Part shown: positions 1 through 6,645 of the stretch, piece after piece
Numbering within the stretch: position 1 is the stretch's first letter
Layout of the letters: each line of letters starts with the position of its first letter
Assembly (NCBI GenBank): GCA_005800865.1
Contig: SYEI01000278.1
Coordinates: forward strand, 1 to 10,190
Origin: Bacteroidota bacterium
Lineage (GTDB): Bacteria > Bacteroidota > Bacteroidia > B-17B0 > Aurantibacillaceae
Length of the DNA: 10,190 nt
Direction of reading: 5' to 3'
The notes under the pieces: generated by a model
Told to the model about the DNA's origin: nothing
Databases searched by the model: none
Seen by the model: the letters and a program-made list of their open reading frames with translations, nothing else
Made by a program: the position numbers and the translations under genes

Positions 1-138
1 ATTGAAATTGCAAATGATGGAAAATTGTCGGCTTATTTACATGACGGTTTTTGGAAATGCATGGATGCCTTAAGAGATAAAATTGAGTTAGAGGATTTGT
101 GGCAAAGTGGTTCTGCTAATTGGAAAATTTGGAAATAA
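1..138 (+). CDS. rfbF: Glucose-1-phosphate cytidylyltransferase, C-terminal end (5' partial)
   Basis: The frame is open from base 1 to a TAA at 136-138 and encodes the last 45 residues of a protein whose start lies left of the window. The visible tail contains DGFWKCMDALRDK and LWQSGSANWKIWK. This matches the conserved C-terminus of RfbF-type cytidylyltransferases (GFW-x-x-MDTLRDK followed by LW-x-x-G-x-A-x-W-K-x-W). The enzyme makes CDP-glucose from CTP and glucose 1-phosphate in the cytoplasm, supplying the substrate of the next gene, rfbG, which starts seven bases downstream. The identification rests on this short tail plus the rfbG-rfbH context. The catalytic nucleotidyltransferase core is not visible, so its integrity cannot be judged. 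Confidence 0.88.
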   Translation: MEIANDGKLSAYLHDGFWKCMDALRDKIELEDLWQSGSANWKIWK

Positions 139-145
139 ATATATC

Positions 146-1219
146 ATGAACAACTTAGATTTATTTTCAGGAATATTTAAAGGTAAAAAAATACTAGTTA
201 CGGGAGATACTGGATTTAAAGGCTCTTGGATGTGTATTTGGTTAAAAGAGTTAGGTGCAGATGTTTATGGATATGCCTTGCCTCCGCTTACTGAAAAAGA
301 TAATTACGTAACCACTGAGCTTTCAAATAAAATACACCACATGGATGGTGATGTTAGAAACTTAGAACAATTGCAAAATTATTTTAATCAAGTCAAACCT
401 GATATCGCTTTTCATTTAGCTGCTCAACCTTTAGTTATTGAATCATACAACAATCCACATTATAATTTTGAAACCAATTTAATGGGAACAGTTAACTTTT
501 TTGAAGCAGTGAGAAATTGCCCTTCTGTGAAAGTTGCCATTAATGTTACTACTGATAAATGCTATCAAAATAATGAATGGATGTGGGGCTATCGCGAGAA
601 CGATGCTATGGGAGGTGATGATCCATACAGTGCTTCGAAAGGTTGTTCTGAGTTAATTACCAATTCATATATAAAGTCTTTTTTTACTAAAGACGGAACT
701 GCACATGTTGCTTCAGGCAGAGCAGGAAATGTAATCGGAGGGGGAGATTGGGCCGATAATCGTATTATCCCTGATATGATTAGAGCTTATGAATCAAAGA
801 AAACGTCAGAGATTCGTAATCCTAATTCAGTCCGTCCTTGGCAATTTGTATTAGAACCAGTTTTTGGTTATATGAAATTAGCTGAGAAATTATGGACAAA
901 TGGAAAGGCATTTACTGGTGGATGGAATTTTGGCCCTGCTGCTTTTGAAAACTATAGTGTAGGAGATGTGGTGAATGAAGTGAAGAAAATAATTCCTACC
1001 ATTAAAATTGATGCTCCTGCTGCAACAGAAAAATTGCATGAAGCTGGTTTATTGAAATTAGATATCACAAAAGCGGTGAACTTTTTGGGATGGAAGCCAA
1101 AATTAAATTTCGAAGAAACCATAGAATTTACAATACAAGGTTATCAAGAAGAGTTAAATTCTCAAAACAATATATACGATTGTCGTGTTAAACAAATAGA
1201 ATCCTATTGCACTAAATAA
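146..1219 (+). CDS. rfbG: CDP-glucose 4,6-dehydratase
   Basis: This 357-residue cytoplasmic enzyme of the extended short-chain dehydrogenase/reductase family uses bound NAD+ to convert CDP-glucose to CDP-4-keto-6-deoxyglucose. The Rossmann motif TGDTGFKGSW lies at about residues 19-28 (G20-x-x-G23-x-x-G26). HLAAQPLV is at 90-97, the TTDK active-site segment at 135-138, and the catalytic YSASK (Y161, K165) follows DD. The Asp-Lys pair at 137-138 replaces the Asp-Glu of dTDP-glucose dehydratases and is characteristic of the CDP-glucose enzymes. The frame stays open upstream to an ATG at 107, but that start would overlap rfbF and add 13 non-homologous residues. The ATG at 146 follows the rfbF stop by seven bases and gives the usual family length. 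The gene is clearly co-transcribed with rfbF and rfbH. I see no damage. Confidence 0.95.
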   Translation: MNNLDLFSGIFKGKKILVTGDTGFKGSWMCIWLKELGADVYGYALPPLTEKDNYVTTELSNKIHHMDGDVRNLEQLQNYFNQVKPDIAFHLAAQPLVIESYNNPHYNFETNLMGTVNFFEAVRNCPSVKVAINVTTDKCYQNNEWMWGYRENDAMGGDDPYSASKGCSELITNSYIKSFFTKDGTAHVASGRAGNVIGGGDWADNRIIPDMIRAYESKKTSEIRNPNSVRPWQFVLEPVFGYMKLAEKLWTNGKAFTGGWNFGPAAFENYSVGDVVNEVKKIIPTIKIDAPAATEKLHEAGLLKLDITKAVNFLGWKPKLNFEETIEFTIQGYQEELNSQNNIYDCRVKQIESYCTK

Positions 1220-1221
1220 CT

Positions 1222-2532
1222 ATGTCAAAACTATTAGATATTAAACACCAAATACATGCTCTTATAAAAGAGTATCATGATGAAGCATTTAAACAAAAAG
1301 CATTTGTTCCTGGTGAATCTGCTGTGCCAGTAAGCGGAAAAGTATTTGATCACAAAGAATTAACTTATATTACTGATTCGGCATTAGACGCATGGTTTAC
1401 AACAGGTAAGTTTAACGCTGAATTTGAGAAGAAATTAGCTAAGTATATTAATGTAAAATCTGTGTTAACTGTTAACTCAGGTTCCTCTGCTAATTTAGTG
1501 GCATTTTCAGCTTTAACGGCCATTGAGTTAGGAGAGGAAAGAATTAAACCAGGTGATGAAGTAATTACCGTAGCAGCTTCTTTTCCAACAACGGTAAATC
1601 CTATTTTACAATACGGAGCAATTCCAGTGTTTTTAGATGTGACGATTCCTCATTATGAAATTGACGTGACTCTATTAGAGAAAGCTTTATCTCATAAAAC
1701 AAAAGCTGTCGTTATTGCTCACACCATGGGTAATGTGTTTAATTTAGATGTCATAACAGCTTTTTGTGAAAAGCATGATTTATGGTTAATGGAAGATTGT
1801 TGTGACGCATTAGGAGCAACATATAATGGGAAGCATGTTGGAACTTTTGGAGATATTGCTACGTTAAGTTTTTATCCTGCGCATCATATTACCATGGGCG
1901 AGGGTGGAGCAGTTTATACTTCTAATTCTAAGTTAAAGAAGATTGCAGAATCATTTAGAGATTGGGGCCGCGATTGTTGGTGTGAACCAGGAAAAGACAA
2001 TACTTGTGGTTTACGTTTTTGTCAGCAATTAGGTGATTTGCCAATGGGTTACGATCATAAATATATTTATTCGCGCCAAGGCTTTAATTTAAAAATCACG
2101 GATATGCAAGCCGCTCTTGGTTTAGCTCAGTTAGAGAAGTTAGATGAGTTTATTAAAATTAGAAGACATAATTTTGATGTTTTAAAACAAGGCCTAGCGA
2201 AACATACTCATAAATTAATTTTACCAGAAGCTACGCCAAATTCTAATCCATCTTGGTTCGGTTTTTTAATTACAGTTAAAAAAGATGCTGGTATAACTCG
2301 TAACGAATTGGTACAAAAATTAGATGCAAAAAAAATAGCCACGCGTTTATTATTTGCTGGTGATTTGCGTAAACAGCCATATTTTAAGGATTACGATTAT
2401 CGTATTGTAGGCGATTTACCAAACACCGATATTATTGTGAGTGATACATTTTGGATTGGTGTAACACCGATGCTTAATGATGAAATGTTGGCATATATGA
2501 TTTCTTCTTTTGATGAAATTTTAGCTGGGTAA
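1222..2532 (+). CDS. rfbH: CDP-4-keto-6-deoxyglucose 3-dehydrase (E1, PMP/[2Fe-2S] enzyme)
   Basis: This 436-residue protein belongs to the aspartate-aminotransferase-fold (DegT/DnrJ/EryC1) superfamily. It is the E1 enzyme that, with a separate reductase (E3), removes the C3 hydroxyl of CDP-4-keto-6-deoxyglucose to give CDP-3,6-dideoxy-4-ketohexose. Two features separate it from ordinary sugar aminotransferases. First, the PLP-lysine position is histidine (SFYPAHHITMGEGG, H221/H222), so the cofactor is held as PMP. Second, cysteines C194, C252, C254 and C262 match the reported E1 iron-sulfur spacing C-X57-C-X-C-X7-C exactly. NSGSSANL at 85-92 and MEDCCDALGA at 190-199 are further family motifs. 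The ATG lies two bases after the rfbG stop, so translation is probably coupled. No E3 reductase (ferredoxin/FAD type) follows; the operon appears to end here. Function is secure by motif; the final sugar (abequose, paratose, tyvelose, colitose-like or another) cannot be told. Confidence 0.95.
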   Translation: MSKLLDIKHQIHALIKEYHDEAFKQKAFVPGESAVPVSGKVFDHKELTYITDSALDAWFTTGKFNAEFEKKLAKYINVKSVLTVNSGSSANLVAFSALTAIELGEERIKPGDEVITVAASFPTTVNPILQYGAIPVFLDVTIPHYEIDVTLLEKALSHKTKAVVIAHTMGNVFNLDVITAFCEKHDLWLMEDCCDALGATYNGKHVGTFGDIATLSFYPAHHITMGEGGAVYTSNSKLKKIAESFRDWGRDCWCEPGKDNTCGLRFCQQLGDLPMGYDHKYIYSRQGFNLKITDMQAALGLAQLEKLDEFIKIRRHNFDVLKQGLAKHTHKLILPEATPNSNPSWFGFLITVKKDAGITRNELVQKLDAKKIATRLLFAGDLRKQPYFKDYDYRIVGDLPNTDIIVSDTFWIGVTPMLNDEMLAYMISSFDEILAG

Positions 2533-2549
2533 ATTTCACTTACCGGCGA

Positions 2550-2582
2550 AAACGTATCATTTAATAGATTAAACGTATCATT
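2550..2582. repeat. 12-bp direct repeat at 21-bp spacing around a palindrome
   Basis: The sequence AAACGTATCATT occurs at 2550-2561 and again, identically, at 2571-2582. The start-to-start distance is 21 bp, about two helical turns. Between and slightly overlapping the copies is a perfect palindrome, TTTAAT-AG-ATTAAA (2560-2573). It begins 18 bases after the rfbH stop and lies about 120-150 bases before the ATG of the secreted-protein gene. A pair of same-face repeats could be a regulator binding site, but no promoter has been identified next to it and the repeat may be incidental in AT-rich DNA. Confidence 0.5.
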
Positions 2583-2604
2583 CATCAATATTATGAATAA
2601 ATGA

Positions 2605-2650
2605 GTTTAGTATTTCCTAATTTTAGTATCTAAAGCTGAAAACACTAAAC
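2605..2650. repeat. Inverted repeat with nested hairpin in the rfbH-adhesin gap
   Basis: GTTTAGT (2605-2611) pairs with ACTAAAC (2644-2650). After one mismatch, two further pairs continue inward. A second small hairpin, TTTAG-TAT-CTAAA, sits inside at 2622-2634. There is no following T-run on either strand and the stems are AT-rich, so it is a weak candidate for an intrinsic terminator of the rfb operon. It could instead be a 5'-leader structure of the next gene. The rest of the 2533-2703 gap shows no gene and no convincing promoter. Confidence 0.35.
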
Positions 2651-2703
2651 ATTATTGGTATCTTTATGAGATAACGCATTAGTTGTTTTCTGTCCTAAAA
2701 TTT

Positions 2704-5700
2704 ATGAAACTTAGTTTAAAATATTTTATTGTACTTTTTAGTATCCTTTGTTTTTTTTACAGAGTATCGGCTCAAACAACTAATGTTTCTGGAATTATCA
2801 ATAGTTACACTTCCATTTCTTCTATCGGTTCGCAATCAGTAAATGCGGTCACCACTTCTGGTTTTGCAATAGGAGATAAAGTATTATTGATTCAGATGAA
2901 GGGAGCTAGTATTGATACAACGAATACTTCTAATTTTGGAACAATAACGTCATATAATGAGGCAGGTAATTACGAAATGCTAGTTATATCTGCTATTACT
3001 TCAACAACAATTACATTTACGAATCCCATTCTAAGGTCGTATAGTATATCGGGATTAGTGCAATTAGTAAAAGTTCCAGTTTATAATAACGTAAATGTGA
3101 TTGGAATTTTAACTTGCACAGCTTGGAATGGTTCCGTTGGAGGGGTTTTAGTATTTGAAGCTACCGGCAATGTTACATTAAATGCAAATATTGATGTGAC
3201 AGGAAAAGGCTTTTTAGGAGGAGCAAAATTATCTGGGCAATTAGGGTCTTGTACTGGTAACACAACAGGATTTAAACTCCCAATTACTTCTTTGTTATCT
3301 ACAAATAAAGGTGAGGGTATTACAATTATTAAACCATCTTTTGCAAAAGGGTTGGGTGCATTAGCAAATGGAGGTGGTGCGGGTAATGATGTAAATGGAG
3401 GAGGAGCAGGCGGAGGAAATTATGGATTAGGTGGACATGGAGGTAATTCTAAATGTAGTTCTTCACCAATTGCTCTTTGTGGAGGATATGAAGGAAAAAA
3501 TTGTATTTATTCAAACACTAATAATAAAATATTTTTAGGCGGCGGCGGTGGAGCTGGTCATGAAAATGATGGTGTTTCAACTGCGGGTGTTGCAGGAGGT
3601 GGAATAGTAATTATAAGATCTGGCGGCACCATTTCTGGAAATGGAAATTTCATCAATGCTAATGGAAATAATAATACTTTGCTTGCAGGTAATGATGGGC
3701 AAGGTGGTGGTGGCGCAGGCGGAACAGTTTTAATAGAGGCTTGTTCAACATCTTCTTTAAATATTTCTGTTACAGGAGGAAATGGAGGTACAGATAACTT
3801 TAACGGACCAGATTGTCACGGAAAAGGCGGCGGCGGCGGCGGCGGTGCAATTTGGACATCGACCCCTTTGTCTTATACCTCACTTTTAAATGGAGGAAAT
3901 CCAGGCGTTTTTACAAATACAGCTTCACAATGTTTTAACACAAGTAATGGAGCAACTACTGGTCAAGTTGGTGGAACCTTGACAGGTTTAATGATACCTG
4001 GAGCAACTTCTTTATCTTCTATTGGTAGTTTTTCTTTATCCGCGTCTTCTAATTGCATTAGTAATAATAATTCAACTGCGACCGTTACAGTGTCTACTAA
4101 TGAAGTGTCACCTATTTTTTCATACACCTGGACTAATTCAAGTGGAACAATCGTTAGTCAAACAAATAACACCTCTTCTTTAGTAAATTCGGTAGCTAAT
4201 TTATCAAATGGTGTTTATACATTATCAATTCAAATGAATGCGCCATGTGGACCAATTAATACTCAAACACTAAACATTAATTGTGTTATTGTTCCATCTC
4301 AATCATGTGGAGGTTCTCTACAATTCAATAATACGACTGATGCTGTTTCTTTACCAACTAATAATCAAATATACAGTAGTAATGGTTTCACTTGGGAATG
4401 TTGGTTCAAATTGAATACTCCTTTTTCGTCAAATGCTCGGTCGTTAATATTTACAGAAGATCCTGTTGTTTATGAAGATATTTTTTTAGGTTTTGGCTGG
4501 AGCTTTGGAACGGGAAATTTCCCGGCGAATCATTTAGGATTTAAAGTTGACGGACCTAACTCAACTACTGGTCCAACAAATGTAAGCTGTGAATATGCCC
4601 CTCCTGGAGGTTTTTTATTAGGTACGTGGTATCATACAGCAGGTGTGATGGATTATTCGACTCATACGGCAAAATTATATTTAAATGGAGCTTTAGTAGA
4701 TACCAAAACGGTTAATTCAGATCCATTTACACGAATTATAAAAACGCGCTTAAGTGATTCTTCTTCCATAGCTTTGGGAGGAAACGAAGATGAAGTACGT
4801 ATTTGGAATAGAGTGAGAACAGCTTCTGAAATTGCAGCAGATTACAATCAATGTTTAACTGGAAATGAAACTAATTTACTCATGTATTATCGTTGTAATC
4901 AATTATCAGGATCAATTGTTACCGATGCAACAACTAATGGTATTAATGGTAATTTTGTAAATTCAACTAGTTGGTCATCACAACAGCCTAGTGTATCTGG
5001 ATTAGCTTGCACAAGTGGTATAAATCTTTTGACATCTTCATCTCCGACAATTTGCGCAGGATCAAACGCTACCCTTACTGCTACCGGAGCAACGAGTTAT
5101 ACTTGGGCAAATGCGGCAACATTATCTTCTTCAACAGGCAGTGCAGTTATCGCTTCACCCAATGTAACAACAAACTATACGGTTACAGGAGCAAACGCAG
5201 CATGTACTAATACAGCAATAGTAACCGTTAGTGTAAATCCTTCTCCAACAATTACAGTTACAACAGTAAATAATACATCTTGTGGTTTAAGTAATGGATC
5301 AGCTACAGTCACGTCTTTACCATCTAACAATACTTATACTTGGAGTTCAGGAGTTTCTTCTACTACTAATACAGCTAGTAATTTAGCAACGGGTAATTAT
5401 ACAATTACCTCTAATAATGGCGCTTGTCAGACTAATACAGTAATTAGTATTATTGGTTCAGTTCCATTATCCATAATTTCTTCAACTGTATTACCCTCAA
5501 ACTGTAATTTAAATGATGGTAGTATTTCAATTACAGATAATATGATTGGAAGTAATTATTCATGGAGCCCAAATGTTTCTTCTACAAATAATGTGATTGG
5601 TTTGCCAACTGGTAATTATGCTTTAACTATTATAAATGGAGCTTGCACAACATCAACAATTTTTAATGTTGGTTCAACAGGCGGTCCAATTGGTTTTATA

Positions 5701-6189
5701 TCGATAACAGCGCCAAGTTGTGATAGTGATGATGGTTCTATAGTTATAGATAGTATTAAAGGAGGCTTTAAGCCTTATTCGATGAATTTTAATAATAATG
5801 GCTTAACTGCTAATTTGATTTTTGAAAATTTGAGTACAGGTAGTTATTCATTATCTATTCGAGATTCATCCTTATGTGAAACTGAGTATGTTTTGACTGT
5901 ACCTGATAGCAAGACCGATTATACGTTATATATACCCAATACCTTTACGCCTAACAATGATAAACTCAATGATGTTTGGTACATAAAAGGAACATGTTTG
6001 GATAAAATGAATTGTTTAATCTATAACCGTTGGGGCGAAAAAATTAAAGAGCTAAAAGACATAAATGAAGGTTGGGATGGAACTTACAAAGGCGCATCTG
6101 TGCCAGATGGTGTATATGTTTATTTAATAGAAGTGACTACTAAAGAAGGGACAATAAATAAAGCAGGCCATATTACTGTATTCAGATAA
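2704..6189 (+). CDS. T9SS-secreted multidomain surface protein with Gly-rich, LamG-like, Ig-like and CHU_C domains
   Basis: This 1161-residue protein is probably secreted or cell-surface attached. Residues 1-23 form a signal peptide (basic start, long hydrophobic run, VSA before Q24). Residues about 145-405 are a glycine- and asparagine-rich region with four degenerate units, several cysteines and a seven-glycine run (375-381). A concanavalin/LamG-like domain spans about 535-765, with FTWECWFK near its start and EVRIWNRVRTASEI near its end. An Ig-like module at about 775-845 begins with SPTICAGSNATLTATG. Three short SprB-like modules follow (about 855-1069), each opening with a Cys followed by an NG or DG pair. 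The C-terminus from about 1073 is the gliding-motility-associated CHU_C (type B) T9SS sorting domain: IPNTFTPNNDKLNDVW, IYNRWGEKI, GWDGTYKG, VPDGVYVYLIEV and KAGHITVFR. The frame extends to a TTG at 2683, but the ATG at 2704 directly begins the signal peptide. The likely role is adhesion or glycan binding; the ligand is unknown. A 171-base gap separates it from rfbH, so it may have its own promoter. Confidence 0.9.
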   Translation: MKLSLKYFIVLFSILCFFYRVSAQTTNVSGIINSYTSISSIGSQSVNAVTTSGFAIGDKVLLIQMKGASIDTTNTSNFGTITSYNEAGNYEMLVISAITSTTITFTNPILRSYSISGLVQLVKVPVYNNVNVIGILTCTAWNGSVGGVLVFEATGNVTLNANIDVTGKGFLGGAKLSGQLGSCTGNTTGFKLPITSLLSTNKGEGITIIKPSFAKGLGALANGGGAGNDVNGGGAGGGNYGLGGHGGNSKCSSSPIALCGGYEGKNCIYSNTNNKIFLGGGGGAGHENDGVSTAGVAGGGIVIIRSGGTISGNGNFINANGNNNTLLAGNDGQGGGGAGGTVLIEACSTSSLNISVTGGNGGTDNFNGPDCHGKGGGGGGGAIWTSTPLSYTSLLNGGNPGVFTNTASQCFNTSNGATTGQVGGTLTGLMIPGATSLSSIGSFSLSASSNCISNNNSTATVTVSTNEVSPIFSYTWTNSSGTIVSQTNNTSSLVNSVANLSNGVYTLSIQMNAPCGPINTQTLNINCVIVPSQSCGGSLQFNNTTDAVSLPTNNQIYSSNGFTWECWFKLNTPFSSNARSLIFTEDPVVYEDIFLGFGWSFGTGNFPANHLGFKVDGPNSTTGPTNVSCEYAPPGGFLLGTWYHTAGVMDYSTHTAKLYLNGALVDTKTVNSDPFTRIIKTRLSDSSSIALGGNEDEVRIWNRVRTASEIAADYNQCLTGNETNLLMYYRCNQLSGSIVTDATTNGINGNFVNSTSWSSQQPSVSGLACTSGINLLTSSSPTICAGSNATLTATGATSYTWANAATLSSSTGSAVIASPNVTTNYTVTGANAACTNTAIVTVSVNPSPTITVTTVNNTSCGLSNGSATVTSLPSNNTYTWSSGVSSTTNTASNLATGNYTITSNNGACQTNTVISIIGSVPLSIISSTVLPSNCNLNDGSISITDNMIGSNYSWSPNVSSTNNVIGLPTGNYALTIINGACTTSTIFNVGSTGGPIGFISITAPSCDSDDGSIVIDSIKGGFKPYSMNFNNNGLTANLIFENLSTGSYSLSIRDSSLCETEYVLTVPDSKTDYTLYIPNTFTPNNDKLNDVWYIKGTCLDKMNCLIYNRWGEKIKELKDINEGWDGTYKGASVPDGVYVYLIEVTTKEGTINKAGHITVFR
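3826..3846 (+). repeat. In-frame GGC trinucleotide microsatellite
   Basis: Six GGC codons plus one GGT encode seven consecutive glycines (residues 375-381) in the secreted-protein gene. GGC is uncommon in this AT-rich window, where glycine is mostly GGA or GGT, so the uninterrupted run stands out. A shorter GGC-GGC-GGC-GGT tract lies at about 3538-3549 in the same domain. Slippage would change glycine number without breaking the frame. Confidence 0.85.
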
Positions 6190-6190
6190 T

Positions 6191-6607
6191 TTATAAAAAA
6201 CTCTCAATCGCCATTTCATAGCCTTTTAGTCCAAAGCCACTGATACTGCCTTTGCAATGTTTCCCTAAATAAGAAACATGCCTGTAATCTTCTCTTGCAA
6301 AAACATTGCTAATGTGAACTTCTATAACTGGTGTTTTAATTCCTGCAATGGCATCAGCAATTGCAATAGACGTATGTGTATAAGCACCAGCATTGATGAT
6401 AATACCATCGTAATTAAAGCCAACTTCGTGTAATTTATTAATCAATTCTCCTTCTACATTGCTTTGAAAGTAGCTTAACTCGACGTTTGGATATTTAGAT
6501 TGAATGGTTTTAAAGTAATCTTCAAAAGATTGAGTACCATAAATTTCTACTTCTCTTTTTCCTAAAAGATTCAAATTTGGACCATTGATTATTGCTATCT
6601 TTAACAC
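6191..6607 (-). CDS. aroQ: 3-dehydroquinate dehydratase, type II
   Basis: This 138-residue cytoplasmic enzyme catalyses step three of the shikimate pathway (3-dehydroquinate to 3-dehydroshikimate); the type II family is usually a dodecamer. All family motifs are present. These are NGPNLNLLGKRE at 8-19 with the active-site Y23 in EIYG, NAGAYTHTS at 72-80, the catalytic H98 in EVHISN, and R109 in AREDYRHVSY; SGFGLKGY follows near the end. The usual length is about 140-150 residues. No ATG fits the N-terminus. The chosen GTG (6605-6607) gives MLKIAIINGPN, matching the start of homologues. A TTG at 6629-6631 would add eight residues and lies inside a good TAnnTTTG promoter box, so it is less likely. 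The stop is one base from the stop of the convergent secreted-protein gene. The gene diverges from xerD. Confidence 0.95.
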   Translation of the reverse strand: MLKIAIINGPNLNLLGKREVEIYGTQSFEDYFKTIQSKYPNVELSYFQSNVEGELINKLHEVGFNYDGIIINAGAYTHTSIAIADAIAGIKTPVIEVHISNVFAREDYRHVSYLGKHCKGSISGFGLKGYEMAIESFL

Positions 6608-6621
6608 GTTATATAGATTTT
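6592..6621 (+). promoter_or_regulatory. Candidate Bacteroidota-type promoter for xerD
   Basis: TTG at 6592-6594, a 19-base spacer, then TAGATTTT at 6614-6621 resembles the Bacteroidota sigma-ABfr pattern (TTTG or TTG at about -33, TAnnTTTG at -7) with one mismatch in the -7 box. Transcription would begin near 6627, about 20 bases before the proposed xerD start. It lies partly in the aroQ coding start. The assignment rests on consensus only; in AT-rich DNA such matches occur by chance. Confidence 0.35.
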
Positions 6622-6628
6622 TATAAAT

Positions 6629-6636
6629 CAAATTTA
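6629..6636 (-). promoter_or_regulatory. Candidate -7 element for aroQ
   Basis: On the minus strand the bases read TAAATTTG, a perfect match to the Bacteroidota -7 consensus TAnnTTTG. Transcription would start near 6622-6624, about 15 bases upstream of the proposed GTG start of aroQ. No good TTTG is seen at the expected -33 distance; the nearest (6662-6665) is 25 bases away, longer than usual. Confidence 0.35.
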
Positions 6637-6645
6637 ATCAATAAG

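Noticed and set aside
107..145. Extended N-terminus of rfbG from an ATG at 107
   Set aside because: It overlaps the conserved C-terminus of rfbF and adds residues without homology; the ATG at 146 fits the family start.
2397..2588. 63-codon open frame on the minus strand over the rfbH end and the repeat
   Set aside because: It is mostly antisense to rfbH, and its repeated NDTF words simply reflect the 12-bp DNA repeat; no homology or start signal.
2655..2690. Possible promoter (TATCTTTA at 2659-2666 or TTG at 2655) for the secreted-protein gene
   Set aside because: No TTG/TTTG at the right distance from TATCTTTA, and the downstream box for the TTG is poor; not listed as a feature.
2683..2703. 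TTG start seven codons upstream of the secreted protein
   Set aside because: The ATG at 2704 begins a textbook signal peptide; the extra residues would precede its basic N-region without benefit.
2533..2703. tRNA or small RNA gene in the largest gap
   Set aside because: No cloverleaf arms or CCA-like end; the hairpins are short and AT-rich.
3081..3263. 60-codon minus-strand frame inside the secreted-protein gene
   Set aside because: Antisense shadow of a composition-biased coding region, with no protein-like features.
5007..5210. 67-codon plus-strand frame inside the Ig-like region
   Set aside because: Out-of-frame shadow of a well-supported domain with tyrosine- and arginine-rich nonsense content.
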